Numbered from the stretch's first letter, positions 13,685 through 22,232 are shown. The stretch: DNA of 22,256 nt from Alphaproteobacteria bacterium MarineAlpha3_Bin3 (GCA_002938075.1 PTLK01000007.1:1-22256), one strand, 5' to 3'. The notes: generated by a model from the letters alone, not told the origin. Numbers and translations are program-made.

Positions 13685-14527
13685 ATGAGCCGTATCGGGG
13701 CCCATATCATTATCGTCGGCAACGAAAAGGGCGGCAGCGGCAAGTCGACCACGGCCATGCACTTGATCATCGGGTTGATGCAAATGGGCTTTTCAGTGGC
13801 CAGCGTCGACGTCGATTTTAGCCAGGGGACGCTGACCCGGTACCTGGCCAACCGTCGCGCCTTTGTCAAGGCTGCCGGCAGCGACGTCAAATCGCCCCAA
13901 CACTTCACCGTCAAGCCGCCGCAGGGGGCGGGCGAGGACGAACCCGACGAACCCGACGGGGCCAAGGCCGAACGGCTGGGGTTGTTGCTGGAAGGCGGCA
14001 TCATCAATCACGATGTCGTGGTCGTCGACACCCCGGGCAGCGCCGGGCCGTTGTCGGCGCTGGCCCATTCCTACGCCGATACGCTGATTACGCCGATCAA
14101 CGATAGCTTCCTCGATCTCGACGTGCTGGCCCATGTGGACGGCGCCCGCATGGCCGTCATGGGACCCAGCCATTACGCCGAAATGGTGTGGAAGCAGAAA
14201 CAGGTCCGGGCCCAGCGCGACGGCGGTTCCATCGATTGGATCGTCATGCGTAACCGGCTTTCCAGTCTCGATACCCACAACAAGCGCAAGATGGACGACG
14301 TGTTGCAGGACTTATCGAAGCGCATCGGGATCCGGGTCGTGCCCGGCTTCGGCGAAAGGGTGATCTTCCGTGAGCTGTTCCTGGCCGGGCTGACGATCAT
14401 GGACCTCAAGGACGCCATCGGCCCGCAGGCCCTGGGCCCGTCCCATCTGGCGGCGCGGCGCGAGGTCGAGGCCCTAATCGGGGCGATTGATCTGCCGAAA
14501 GTTTCCCGGGCTGTCGCGGAATCCTAA
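13685..14527 (+). CDS. mipZ: Division-plane positioning ATPase MipZ
   Basis: A 280-residue ParA/MinD-type ATPase. The deviant Walker A NEKGGSGKST lies at 13-22, the A' region VDVDFSQGTLTRY near 41-53, Walker B VVVVDTPGS at 111-119, and the MipZ hallmark DTLITPINDSFLDLDVLA at 132-149. In Caulobacter, MipZ forms a gradient from ParB-bound origins at the poles and blocks FtsZ polymerisation there, so division occurs at midcell. Its presence supports an alphaproteobacterial source. ATG 13685 is preceded by GGAGG and begins exactly at the conserved N-terminus. It is followed after 19 bp by the VWA-like gene and then a J-domain gene on the same strand. Confidence 0.93.
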   Translation: MSRIGAHIIIVGNEKGGSGKSTTAMHLIIGLMQMGFSVASVDVDFSQGTLTRYLANRRAFVKAAGSDVKSPQHFTVKPPQGAGEDEPDEPDGAKAERLGLLLEGGIINHDVVVVDTPGSAGPLSALAHSYADTLITPINDSFLDLDVLAHVDGARMAVMGPSHYAEMVWKQKQVRAQRDGGSIDWIVMRNRLSSLDTHNKRKMDDVLQDLSKRIGIRVVPGFGERVIFRELFLAGLTIMDLKDAIGPQALGPSHLAARREVEALIGAIDLPKVSRAVAES

Positions 14528-14546
14528 GACCGGGTAGACTCGGCCC

Positions 14547-15263
14547 ATGGCAAAGGGTGGCGGCAAGGTTCCCAGCAAAACAGCGTCCCAGGCCGACGTT
14601 GGCGCGTTCCTGGAAAAGGTCCGCCTGACGCCGGTCGGTAAAAAAACCTGCCGGCCGGGGCGGTTGTTGTTCGCCATGGACGCCACCGCCAGCCGCAAAC
14701 CGACCTGGGACATGGCGGCCCGTATCCAGGGCGAGATGTTTCAGGAAACGGCAGCCTTGGGCGGGCTAGAAATCCAACTGGCCTATTACCGGGGGTTCGG
14801 CGAGTTCAAGGCCGGCCAATGGACAGTGGAAGAGAAAGTACTTCTCGGCCAGATGACATCGGTTTTCTGCCTCGCCGGCGTAACCCATATCGAAAGGGTG
14901 CTCGCCCACGCCATCAACGAAACCAGGGAGCGGAAAATCGACGCCCTGGTCTTCGTCGGCGATTGTTTCGAGGAAGACATTGACCAAGTGGGAAAAACCG
15001 CCGGCGAACTGGGACTAATGGGGGTGCCGGCCTTCATGTTCCACGAAGGCGCCGACCCGATCGCCGCTTTCGCCTTCAAGCAAATCGCCAAACTTACCAA
15101 CGGCGCTTACTGCCAGTTCGACGCCAATAGCGCCCAGGTGTTGAAGGACCTTTTAGGCGCCGTCGCCGTCTATGCCGCCGGCGGCCCCTCGGCGTTGGAC
15201 GACATGGCCAGGATACGCGGCGGCGAGGTGCTGAAGATCGCCCACCAGGTCAAGGGCGGCTGA
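14547..15263 (+). CDS. VWA-like conserved hypothetical protein, 238 aa
   Basis: A soluble 238-residue protein. FAMDATASR at 42-50 gives a DxTxS motif at Asp45-Thr47-Ser49, a variant of the metal-dependent adhesion site (DxSxS) of von Willebrand A domains. Later VFVGDCFEEDID would supply the acidic residue of the site, and the alternating beta-alpha pattern fits the fold. No signal peptide, so it is probably a cytoplasmic scaffold or regulator. It sits 19 bp after mipZ and four bp before the J-domain gene, so the three probably form one transcript. The ribosome-binding site is weak, which may mean coupling to mipZ translation. Confidence 0.75.
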   Translation: MAKGGGKVPSKTASQADVGAFLEKVRLTPVGKKTCRPGRLLFAMDATASRKPTWDMAARIQGEMFQETAALGGLEIQLAYYRGFGEFKAGQWTVEEKVLLGQMTSVFCLAGVTHIERVLAHAINETRERKIDALVFVGDCFEEDIDQVGKTAGELGLMGVPAFMFHEGADPIAAFAFKQIAKLTNGAYCQFDANSAQVLKDLLGAVAVYAAGGPSALDDMARIRGGEVLKIAHQVKGG

Positions 15264-15267
15264 ACGC

Positions 15268-16002
15268 ATGTTCCCCTTATTCATCCTTGGTCTTGCCCTC
15301 CTGGCCGGATTATTGCTGGCCGGGCGTTGGTTCACCACCGCCGATCCTAAGACCCTGATCAGGGTGCTGAAGGTACTGCTTTTCGGGGTCATCGGGGCGG
15401 TGGCGTTGTTTTTCGTTTTCAGCGGCCGGTTGGCATGGGCGTTATTCGCCCTGCCGGCCCTGTTGCCCTGGTTCATACGGGCGCGACAGGCACACCGGAT
15501 GTACAAGACCTTCTCGCGCATGGCTTCAGGCGGCCCGGGAAGCGCCGGGAAAGGAGGGGCCGGGCAGTCGTCCGACGTGGAAACCCGGTTCCTGCACATG
15601 GCCCTGGATCACGCAACGGGAAAAATGACCGGCCAGGTGCTTGAAGGCGATTTTGCCGGCCGCACCCTGGACAGTATGTCGGTGAACGAACTGGTGGACC
15701 TTTTGAAGACCTGCTGGGTCGAGGACACGTCCTCGGCGCAGGTGCTGGAAACCTATATCAACCGCACCCATCCCGATTGGCGGCAAACCACCCAGGATGA
15801 CGGAAAAGGCACCGGTTCCGGCGAAGGCCCCATGACCCGGGCCCAGGCCCTGGAAATCCTGGGGCTCGGGGAAGGCGCCGGCGAACAGGAAATCAGTGAC
15901 GCCCACCGCCGTCTGATCGCCGGCCTGCATCCCGACCACGGCGGCTCGACCTACCTGGCGGCGCAGATCAACCGCGCCAAGGACGTGTTGCTGGGGAATT
16001 GA
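15268..16002 (+). CDS. Membrane-anchored J-domain protein
   Basis: A 244-residue protein with two N-terminal membrane helices (about 3-19 and 34-69, the latter possibly two), a central soluble region (about 75-180), and a C-terminal J-domain (about 186-244) with the HPD motif at 221-223 (LHPDHGG), then YLAAQINRAKDVLL as helix III. J-domains stimulate the ATPase of DnaK-type chaperones, so this protein should recruit DnaK to the membrane. The C-terminal J-domain on a membrane anchor recalls Pam18/Tim14-like and DjlA-type layouts. It follows the VWA-like gene by four bases, with GGGCGG near the start codon. Confidence 0.85.
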   Translation: MFPLFILGLALLAGLLLAGRWFTTADPKTLIRVLKVLLFGVIGAVALFFVFSGRLAWALFALPALLPWFIRARQAHRMYKTFSRMASGGPGSAGKGGAGQSSDVETRFLHMALDHATGKMTGQVLEGDFAGRTLDSMSVNELVDLLKTCWVEDTSSAQVLETYINRTHPDWRQTTQDDGKGTGSGEGPMTRAQALEILGLGEGAGEQEISDAHRRLIAGLHPDHGGSTYLAAQINRAKDVLLGN

Positions 16003-16042
16003 TCCGTCGTCCTTGCCCGAGGGCTTTCCCTATGGCAAAAAG

Positions 16043-16077
16043 GCCGCGCCCGTTCGCGGGATAGGGACGGGTGCGGC
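16043..16077 (+). promoter_or_regulatory. 11-bp hairpin upstream of galU
   Basis: GCCGCGCCCGT (16043-16053) pairs with ACGGGTGCGGC (16067-16077) over eleven positions with one G-U wobble and a 13-base loop. No T-tract follows, so it is more likely a leader structure or a block between the J-domain gene and galU than a classical terminator. It ends 38 bases before the galU ATG. Confidence 0.4.
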
Positions 16078-16115
16078 AACCATCGCCGCCGACAACGGTT
16101 TTTCGGTTACGGTTC

Positions 16116-16961
16116 ATGGTCAAGGCTGTCACCAAGGCGGTATTTCCGGTCGCCGGTCTGGGGACCCGGTTTTTGCCTGCCACCAAGGCGATGCCAAAGG
16201 AAATGCTGCCGATTGTCGACAAGCCGCTGATCCAATACGCGGTCGAAGAGGCGATGGAAGCCGGAATCGAGGAGATGGTGATGGTCACGGCGCCGGGAAG
16301 AAGCCTGATAGAGGACCATTTTGCGCCCGACCCCGAATTGGAGGCGGCGCTCAAAGCCCGGGGAAAAGAAGCCGAGCTGAAAGCGCTGCGCGACGATTTC
16401 CCGAACCCTGAGAAAATTTCCTTCACCCACCAGGAGCAGCCCCTAGGGTTGGGCCATGCGGTCTGGTGCGCCAAGGAATTCGTTTCCGACGGTCCCTTTG
16501 CCGTGCTGCTGCCCGACGATCTGATGCAGGCCCGGCCGGGATGCCTGGCCCAGATGGTGGAGGCCTACCAGGACACCGGGGGCAACGTCATCGCCGTCGA
16601 GGAAGTGGCTATTGAGCTGACCGCGCGATACGGCGTTCTCGACGTCGAGGACGACGACGGCCGCCTTGCCCGCGCCCGCGGGGTGGTCGAGAAGCCGGAC
16701 CCGGCCGAGGCGCCGTCCCGGCTCGCCGTCATCGGGCGCTATATTCTGCAGCCGCAGGTCTTCGATCACCTGGACAAGCAGGTCGAAGGCGCCGGCGGCG
16801 AAATCCAGCTCACCGACGCACTGGCGGCGATGCTCGACAAGATTCCCCTGCATGGGCTGCGTATCGACGGCCGTCGGTTCGATTGCGGCACCAAGTCAGG
16901 GTTTGTCGAGGCCAACGCCGCCTTCGCCGCCGAACGGGCCGACCTGGGCGGCGCCGGATAG
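16116..16961 (+). CDS. galU: UTP-glucose-1-phosphate uridylyltransferase
   Basis: A 281-residue nucleotidyltransferase with the GalU start motif (KAVFPVAGLGTRFLPATKAMPKEMLPI, residues 7-33, read in sections), the QPLGLGHAV segment, and the VEKP and GEIQLTDAL motifs. It makes UDP-glucose from UTP and glucose-1-phosphate. Length is slightly short for the family but complete at both ends. The chosen ATG lies just before the conserved MVKAVTKAVF start; the ribosome-binding site is poor. ugd follows after 20 bp, then the phosphohexomutase, giving a sugar-nucleotide operon for exopolysaccharide, capsule or LPS. Confidence 0.93.
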   Translation: MVKAVTKAVFPVAGLGTRFLPATKAMPKEMLPIVDKPLIQYAVEEAMEAGIEEMVMVTAPGRSLIEDHFAPDPELEAALKARGKEAELKALRDDFPNPEKISFTHQEQPLGLGHAVWCAKEFVSDGPFAVLLPDDLMQARPGCLAQMVEAYQDTGGNVIAVEEVAIELTARYGVLDVEDDDGRLARARGVVEKPDPAEAPSRLAVIGRYILQPQVFDHLDKQVEGAGGEIQLTDALAAMLDKIPLHGLRIDGRRFDCGTKSGFVEANAAFAAERADLGGAG

Positions 16962-16981
16962 GGGCCGGAAAGGGAGATGCC

Positions 16982-18301
16982 ATGCACATCGCGATGATCG
17001 GCGCCGGCTATGTGGGATTGGTGACCGGCGCGTGCTTTTCCGAGTTCGGCCACGACGTCACCTGCATCGACCGGGACGAGGCCAGGATCAAGAAGCTCAA
17101 CGCCGGCGACATGCCCATCTACGAGCCGGGCCTGGAAGAGTTGGTCGCCGGCAGCGTCAAGTCGGGGCGGCTGTCCTTCGCCACCGGCCTCGAGGACGCG
17201 GTCAAGGGCGCCGACGCGGTCTTCATCGCCGTCGACACGCCGAACAGCGAAGGCAACGGCGACGCCGACCTCGGCAATGTTTTCGCCGTGGCCGAGAAAA
17301 TTGCCGCGGCCCTGGACGGCTATACGGTGGTGGTGACCAAATCGACGGTACCCGTAGGCACCGGGCGTGAGGTCGAGAAGATCATTCGAGGGCTCAACGC
17401 CGACGCCGATTTCGACGTCGTCTCGAACCCGGAATTCCTGCGCGAGGGCTCGGCCATCGGCGACTTCCTGCGCCCGGACCGGGTCGTCATCGGCACCGGC
17501 AGCGAACGCGCCCGCGATACCATGCGCCACCTTTACCGGCCGCTTTTCCTGATCGAAACGCCGATCCTGTTCACCACCCGGCCGACGGCGGAATTGATCA
17601 AGTACGCGGCCAACGCCTTCCTGGCGACGAAAATCACCTTCATCAATGAAATCGCCGATCTTTGCGAGGTCACCGACGCCGACGTGCAGGACGTGGCCAA
17701 GGGCATCGGCTTGGACGGGCGCATCGGGCCGAAATTTCTTCATGCCGGCCCCGGGTACGGGGGTTCGTGCTTCCCCAAGGACACCCTGGCCCTGGTGCGG
17801 ACGGCGGGCGAAGCGGGCCATCCGCTTCGCATCGTCGAAGCCGTGACCATCGTCAACGACGAACGCAAGGGACGGATGGCGGTTAAGATCGTCGCCGCCT
17901 GCGGCGGCTCGGTGGACGGCAAGGTGATCGCCGTCCTTGGCCTGACCTTCAAGCCCAACACCGACGACATGCGCGAAGCGCCGAGCCTCGGCATTATCGC
18001 CGGCCTGCAGGCGGGCGGCGCCAAGATACGGGCCTTCGACCCGGAAGGCATGGACGAGGCCAAGGCGCTGCTCGATGGAGTCGAATGGTGCGAGGACGCC
18101 TACGACGCGGTGACCGGCGCCGAGGCGCTGACCATCGTCACCGAATGGAACGAATTCCGGGCCCTCGATCTGGAACGCGTCAAGTCGCTGATGAAATCGC
18201 CGGTGATGGTGGACCTGCGCAACATCTACGACCCCGACGAAATGGCGGCGGCGGGTTTCCGATACACCTGCGTCGGCCGCGCCCGGGCGGTCTCGGAATA
18301 A
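16982..18301 (+). CDS. ugd: UDP-glucose 6-dehydrogenase
   Basis: A 439-residue enzyme of normal length. The NAD-binding GAGYVGL is at 7-13, the STVPVGTG loop at 121-128, the central FLATKITFINE region at about 213-223, and catalytic Cys263 lies in GYGGSCFPKD. It oxidises UDP-glucose to UDP-glucuronate with two NAD. The ATG has AGGGAG just upstream and begins exactly at the Rossmann fold. It directly follows galU, which makes its substrate. Confidence 0.96.
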   Translation: MHIAMIGAGYVGLVTGACFSEFGHDVTCIDRDEARIKKLNAGDMPIYEPGLEELVAGSVKSGRLSFATGLEDAVKGADAVFIAVDTPNSEGNGDADLGNVFAVAEKIAAALDGYTVVVTKSTVPVGTGREVEKIIRGLNADADFDVVSNPEFLREGSAIGDFLRPDRVVIGTGSERARDTMRHLYRPLFLIETPILFTTRPTAELIKYAANAFLATKITFINEIADLCEVTDADVQDVAKGIGLDGRIGPKFLHAGPGYGGSCFPKDTLALVRTAGEAGHPLRIVEAVTIVNDERKGRMAVKIVAACGGSVDGKVIAVLGLTFKPNTDDMREAPSLGIIAGLQAGGAKIRAFDPEGMDEAKALLDGVEWCEDAYDAVTGAEALTIVTEWNEFRALDLERVKSLMKSPVMVDLRNIYDPDEMAAAGFRYTCVGRARAVSE

Positions 18302-18335
18302 CGGCTTAGGCCCCGGCGAAAGGAAGGCGCTTCCC

Positions 18336-19727
18336 ATGCCCGAAGGCCACCGGCTCGATCCTACCATCCTCCGCGAATACGACATTCGGGGCATTGTCCC
18401 GGACACCCTGAACGCCGCCGCCGCCCGCGCCATCGGCTGTGCCTTCGGGTCGATTTTGCTGGATCGGGGCGGCAAAAGCGCCGTCGTCGGTTATGACGGC
18501 CGGCTCACGTCGCCGGCACTGGAGGCGGCCCTGGTCGAGGGGCTTTCGTCGACCGGCATCGGCGTTGTCCGCATCGGACTCGGGCCGACGCCGATGCTGT
18601 ATTACGCCGAACAGACGCTCGGCGTCGACGCCGGATTGATGGTCACCGGGTCGCACAACCCGCCGCAATACAACGGCATCAAATTGGTCATCGGCGGCAA
18701 GCCGTTTTTCGCCGGCGACATCCGGTTGCTGGGCGATCGGGCCGCCGCCGGCGGCTTTGTCGAAGGCGACGGCGCGGTGACGGAGCAATCCATCCTCGAC
18801 AATTACACGGCCAGGCTGTTAGAGGATTTCGAGCCCGGGGAGGAACCCCTGAAAGTGGCCTGGGACGCCAGTAACGGCGCCACCGGGGAAGTCCTGAGAA
18901 AGATGACCGGCGGCCTTCCCGGCTTTCATGTGCTTCTGAACGACGAAATCGACGGCACGTTTCCCGCCCACCATCCGGACCCGACGGTGGAAAGCAACCT
19001 GGAGCAGTTAAAACTGGCAGTCGCCGAGCAGGGCTGCGACCTCGGCATCGCCTTCGACGGCGACGGCGACAGGATCGGCGTCATCGACGGCCTGGGCCGG
19101 GTATTGTGGGGGGATCAGCTTCTGGTGATCCTGGCCCGGGAAGTCCTGGACGATCAGCCGGGGGCGACGATCATCGCCGACGTCAAGTCGAGCCGGGTAT
19201 TCTTCGACGAAATCGCGCGCATGGGCGGCAAGCCCCTGATGTGGAAGACCGGCCATTCCCACATCAAGAACAAGATGGCTGAAATCGGCGCCCCCCTGGC
19301 CGGCGAGATGAGCGCCCATATCTTCTTCAGGCACCGCTACTACGGCTTCGACGACGCGCTCTATGTCGCCGTCCGGCTGCTTTCGACGCTCAATCGGACC
19401 GGCGACAGCCTGGCCGAGATCCACGACCGCCTGCCGGCGATGGTGAATACGCCGGAACTGCGTTTCGATTGCGCCGAAGACCGCAAGTTCGCCGTCATCG
19501 GCGAGGTCCGGGAGCGCTTGCAAAAAGAGCAGGGAATTACCGTTCACGACATCGACGGGGTGCGGGTCGAGACCGAAGACGGCTGGTGGCTGTTGCGCGC
19601 CTCGAACACACAAGCGGCGCTGGTGGCGCGCTGTGAGTCCGCGACGCCTAAGGGCCTGGAAAGGCTTAAAAGCCGGCTTCGGGCGCAACTGGAAGCCAGC
19701 GGCCTCGCCTTGCCGGTGACGGACTGA
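18336..19727 (+). CDS. manB: Phosphomannomutase/phosphoglucomutase
   Basis: A 463-residue alpha-D-phosphohexomutase, the same length as Pseudomonas AlgC. The phosphoserine loop TGSHNPP places Ser106 as the catalytic residue, the Mg loop DGDGDR is at 241-246, and the sugar-binding loop GEMSAH is at 323-328 (the common form is GEMSGH, so Ala replaces Gly). The enzyme interconverts the 6- and 1-phosphates of mannose or glucose; with galU next door, the glucose direction would feed UDP-glucose. Specificity cannot be settled from sequence, and no mannose-1-phosphate guanylyltransferase is in the window. AAGGAAGG precedes the ATG. Confidence 0.92.
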   Translation: MPEGHRLDPTILREYDIRGIVPDTLNAAAARAIGCAFGSILLDRGGKSAVVGYDGRLTSPALEAALVEGLSSTGIGVVRIGLGPTPMLYYAEQTLGVDAGLMVTGSHNPPQYNGIKLVIGGKPFFAGDIRLLGDRAAAGGFVEGDGAVTEQSILDNYTARLLEDFEPGEEPLKVAWDASNGATGEVLRKMTGGLPGFHVLLNDEIDGTFPAHHPDPTVESNLEQLKLAVAEQGCDLGIAFDGDGDRIGVIDGLGRVLWGDQLLVILAREVLDDQPGATIIADVKSSRVFFDEIARMGGKPLMWKTGHSHIKNKMAEIGAPLAGEMSAHIFFRHRYYGFDDALYVAVRLLSTLNRTGDSLAEIHDRLPAMVNTPELRFDCAEDRKFAVIGEVRERLQKEQGITVHDIDGVRVETEDGWWLLRASNTQAALVARCESATPKGLERLKSRLRAQLEASGLALPVTD

Positions 19728-19734
19728 CGGCTTT

Positions 19735-19770
19735 GCTGAAAATCCGATTCTTTCCGTACAGCCTTTCAGC
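19735..19770. repeat. Inverted repeat GCTGAAA / TTTCAGC between convergent genes
   Basis: Seven-base arms at 19735-19741 and 19764-19770 with a 22-base spacer lie in the 45-bp gap between the converging mutase and DUF2786-like genes. It could act as a weak bidirectional terminator, but no T-tract follows. Confidence 0.3.
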
Positions 19771-19772
19771 GG

Positions 19773-20147
19773 TCAACGGGGTGCGAACCCTACTTTATAG
19801 GATTTCTGGTACAAGGAATCGTGCAGGGTCAAAACCTGTCCAGCCAAGTCCATGACGGCGTTTTCATGGTCCCGTAGGGCGTGTGATTTTTGTTCTATTT
19901 CCGCCAGCAAGGCTGAAATTCTTTGCCTGAACATTATGACGTCCCAGATTAAACGGCTGGCATCGTTTTTTGGGGCCGGACCAGGGGGTTCCAAGTCGAT
20001 ATCAATAATATCCCGGAATGACATTCCACCCTTGGCCAGTAAGCGTTTGGCCATTTGAAAGGCCGCCAGCGCCTCGCCCTCCTTGTCGGAATCGACCAAG
20101 GCCAACACCTTGCGAAGCCGCTCCGGATTGATCTGGTTTGTATTCAC
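19773..20147 (-). CDS. DUF2786-like hypothetical protein, 124 aa
   Basis: A 124-residue protein. The N-terminus (RLRKVLALVDSD, EALAAFQMAKRLLAKGGMSFRDI, residues about 10-48) matches the layout of the DUF2786 helical module, which is found in phage and bacterial proteins of unknown function. The rest is helical and probably coiled-coil (about 70-115). The GTG start is backed by GGAAGAG about five bases upstream. An AT-rich TATATAAAT on its sense strand at 20208-20216 could be its -10. No signal peptide. It interrupts the plus-strand genes and is divergent from the small secreted protein gene. Confidence 0.7.
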   Translation of the reverse strand: MNTNQINPERLRKVLALVDSDKEGEALAAFQMAKRLLAKGGMSFRDIIDIDLEPPGPAPKNDASRLIWDVIMFRQRISALLAEIEQKSHALRDHENAVMDLAGQVLTLHDSLYQKSYKVGFAPR

Positions 20148-20322
20148 CCGCTCTTCCCCTTTCCCCGCCGAAACTTGCCCGTCGAATATCGTCTCCCAGT
20201 GGTGAAGATTTATATAACGCCTTGGCCGGGAGGAGACGGGAACCGCCGGTTGAATGACGCCGGGCCTTGATTCGGCTTGACGGTATGAAGGGAAAATTAT
20301 TAGGTTTCTTTCACGTTAACCG

Positions 20323-20361
20323 GCCGCGCCAAAATCCACAAAAGGGCGGCGGCTTTTTTTT
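20323..20361 (+). terminator. Terminator-like hairpin directly before a ribosome-binding site
   Basis: GCCGCGCC (20323-20330) pairs with GGCGGCGGC (20345-20353) with one bulged base, and is followed at once by eight T (20354-20361). The next bases are the Shine-Dalgarno AGGGAGA and the ATG at 20377. The nearest plus-strand gene upstream is 595 bases away with a minus-strand gene between, so this is best read as an attenuator in the leader of the secreted-protein gene. Confidence 0.6.
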
Positions 20362-20376
20362 AGGGAGATAAATTCA

Positions 20377-20793
20377 ATGAATAAAATCAACATTTTTGCC
20401 GTCGCGGCTGTCTTTTTTGCTTTCGGTTTGACGGCCGCCCCGGCTTCCGCCGGTTGGAAAGAGCAGTGTGCCGCCGACATCAAATTTGCCGAGGGTGAAC
20501 TGGCCGGCGCCAGTGCGAACTGGATCCATTACGCAAACGTCCAATCTTTTATTGATATAGCCAAAAAGGCTCTCGCTGACGGCAAGAAGAAGTGCCAAAA
20601 AGTAATGAAAAAAGCAAAAGGAAGCTCGTTAACGTCAAATATGAACAAGCGGGCCTGCTTTCCGCCTTTCGGGCCGCCTTTGGGGAAAAACAAGACAACC
20701 GGAAAACGTCCGGGCCGCCCAGGTCCGGGCGTTTTTTACCTCTCCCCGGCGCGGTTTTTAGTTCCCGGCAATTTTACTAAACTAACGTCATGA
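20377..20793 (+). CDS. Small secreted protein; frame runs through a terminator
   Basis: The product starts with a clean Sec signal peptide (MNKINIFAVAAV to APASA, cleavage before GWKEQC), followed by a short helical mature region (about residues 26-85) with two Cys (EQC and KKC) that could form a disulfide and a Lys-rich end. AGGGAGA precedes the ATG. After about residue 85 the sequence changes to low-complexity Pro/Gly/Lys and passes straight through a strong hairpin terminator at 20703-20737, ending at a TGA that overlaps the amidase ATG. I infer that the ancestral gene stopped before the terminator and the stop was lost by mutation or frameshift. The family is not recognised; a periplasmic helical protein is the safe call. 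Confidence 0.65.
   Translation: MNKINIFAVAAVFFAFGLTAAPASAGWKEQCAADIKFAEGELAGASANWIHYANVQSFIDIAKKALADGKKKCQKVMKKAKGSSLTSNMNKRACFPPFGPPLGKNKTTGKRPGRPGPGVFYLSPARFLVPGNFTKLTS
20703..20737 (+). terminator. Strong intrinsic terminator inside an open reading frame
   Basis: AAAACGTCCGG (20703-20713) pairs with CCGGGCGTTTT (20725-20735) over eleven positions with one G-U wobble and an 11-base loop; the T-run reaches 20737. It ends 52 bases before the amidase ATG, so the amidase would need its own promoter or readthrough. Confidence 0.75.
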
Positions 20794-22232
20794 ATAGTGA
20801 CGTCCCCCACCGTGACCTCTTGCTTAAGACGGCCCGGGATATTGTCCAGCTGCTGGCCGAAGGCGAAATATCGCCCCTGGAACTGCTGGAGGTGTCCTTC
20901 CGGCGCATCGAGGAGACTGACGGGGCGCTCAATGCCCTGCCGACGCGGTGCTTCGAGCGGGCCCGCGAACAGGCGAAGCGCATCGAAGGCGGGGATCCTT
21001 CGGACGGCGGGTCCGGTTCCTGGCTCGGCGGCCTGCCGGTCGCGGTCAAGGACCTCAACGATGTTGCTGGCGTCCGCACGACCTATGGCTCGACCGTCTT
21101 TGCCGATCATGTGCCGGAACGTTCCGATTACACCGTCGAAAGGCTGGAATCCAACGGCGCCATTATCGTCGCCAAGTCGAATACGCCGGAATTCGGGGCC
21201 GGCGGCGCCACATTCAACGACGTTTTCGGCACCACAGGCAACCCTTGGAACACGTCGAAGAACCCCGGCGGATCGTCAGGCGGGTCGGCCGCCGCCGTGG
21301 CCAGTGGCCAGGTCTGGGGCGCCCAGGGCTCCGATTTTGGCGGCAGCCTGAGAATCCCGGCCAGTTTTTGCTCCATCGTCGGCTTCAGGCCGACTCCGGG
21401 CGTGGTGCCCCGGGGGCCGGCCTCGCAACCGTTCTCGCCCCTTTGGGTGGATGGCCCGATCGCCCGCGACGTTGCCGACTGCGCGCTTTTGCTGGATGCC
21501 ATGTCGGGCCGCGACGGCCGCGATCCGCTTTCCCGGCCAAGGCCGGCGGAGAGCTTCCTGGAAGCCGCGATGAAAGACCCGCCGTCGGGCCTGAGGATCG
21601 CCTTTTCACGCGATCTCGGCATAACCCCCGTCGACCCGGCCATCGATAAGGTATTCTCGGCTCTTGTCGGGCGGCTCGGCGACATTGCCGCCGAGGTCGA
21701 AGAAGCCCATCCGGACCTCAAGAACGCCCCCGGCGCCTTTCAGACGCTGCGCGCCGCGTGGCTGGCCGCCGACATGGCCGAATTACTGGAAGCCAACGAA
21801 AAAAAACTGAAGCCCGAGCTGGTCTGGAACATTCGCAAAGGCATGGAGCTTTCCGCCGACGACATCGGCCGCGCCGACGTCGAACGGGGCCGGGCGTACC
21901 GGGAAATCATGGACTTTTTTGATAACTTCGACCTTCTGCTCACCCCGGCTACTGTCGTTTCGCCGTTTGACAGGGACTTGCGCTATCCGGAAGAGGTCGA
22001 CGGGCAAAAGCTGGAAACGTATTTCGATTGGTGCGCCATCACCTACGCCATATCGCTGACGTCATGCCCGGCGATGTCGCTGCCGATGGGGTTCACCGAG
22101 AATGGCCTGCCGGTGGGCGTTCAGATCATCGCCCCGCCGTTGGCCGAAGCGGACCTTTTCCGTGCCGCGGCGGCGTTGGAGGGGATTTTGGATATCGCCG
22201 GCAGGCTTCCCGTGGATCCCGTCAGTTCCTGA
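20790..22232 (+). CDS. Amidase-signature-family hydrolase
   Basis: A 480-residue member of the amidase signature family. The Ser-cisSer-Lys triad is present: Lys87 in VAVKDL, the cis-Ser within GGSSGGS (160-166) and the nucleophile Ser186 in GSDFGGSLRIP. The family includes GatA, aliphatic and aryl amidases and lactam hydrolases. No gatB or gatC is adjacent and the C-terminal half (YPEEVDGQKLETYFDW, then SCPAMSLPMGF, LPVGVQIIAPP) is like stand-alone amidases, so it is probably not GatA. The substrate is unknown. No signal peptide. The ATG at 20790 lacks a clear ribosome-binding site and overlaps the TGA of the preceding open frame. The last 24 bases after its stop hold nothing that I can name. 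Confidence 0.9.
   Translation: MNSDVPHRDLLLKTARDIVQLLAEGEISPLELLEVSFRRIEETDGALNALPTRCFERAREQAKRIEGGDPSDGGSGSWLGGLPVAVKDLNDVAGVRTTYGSTVFADHVPERSDYTVERLESNGAIIVAKSNTPEFGAGGATFNDVFGTTGNPWNTSKNPGGSSGGSAAAVASGQVWGAQGSDFGGSLRIPASFCSIVGFRPTPGVVPRGPASQPFSPLWVDGPIARDVADCALLLDAMSGRDGRDPLSRPRPAESFLEAAMKDPPSGLRIAFSRDLGITPVDPAIDKVFSALVGRLGDIAAEVEEAHPDLKNAPGAFQTLRAAWLAADMAELLEANEKKLKPELVWNIRKGMELSADDIGRADVERGRAYREIMDFFDNFDLLLTPATVVSPFDRDLRYPEEVDGQKLETYFDWCAITYAISLTSCPAMSLPMGFTENGLPVGVQIIAPPLAEADLFRAAAALEGILDIAGRLPVDPVSS

Noticed and set aside
16766..18475. 569-codon open frame on the minus strand
   Set aside because: It is antisense to galU, ugd and the start of the mutase, all strongly recognised.
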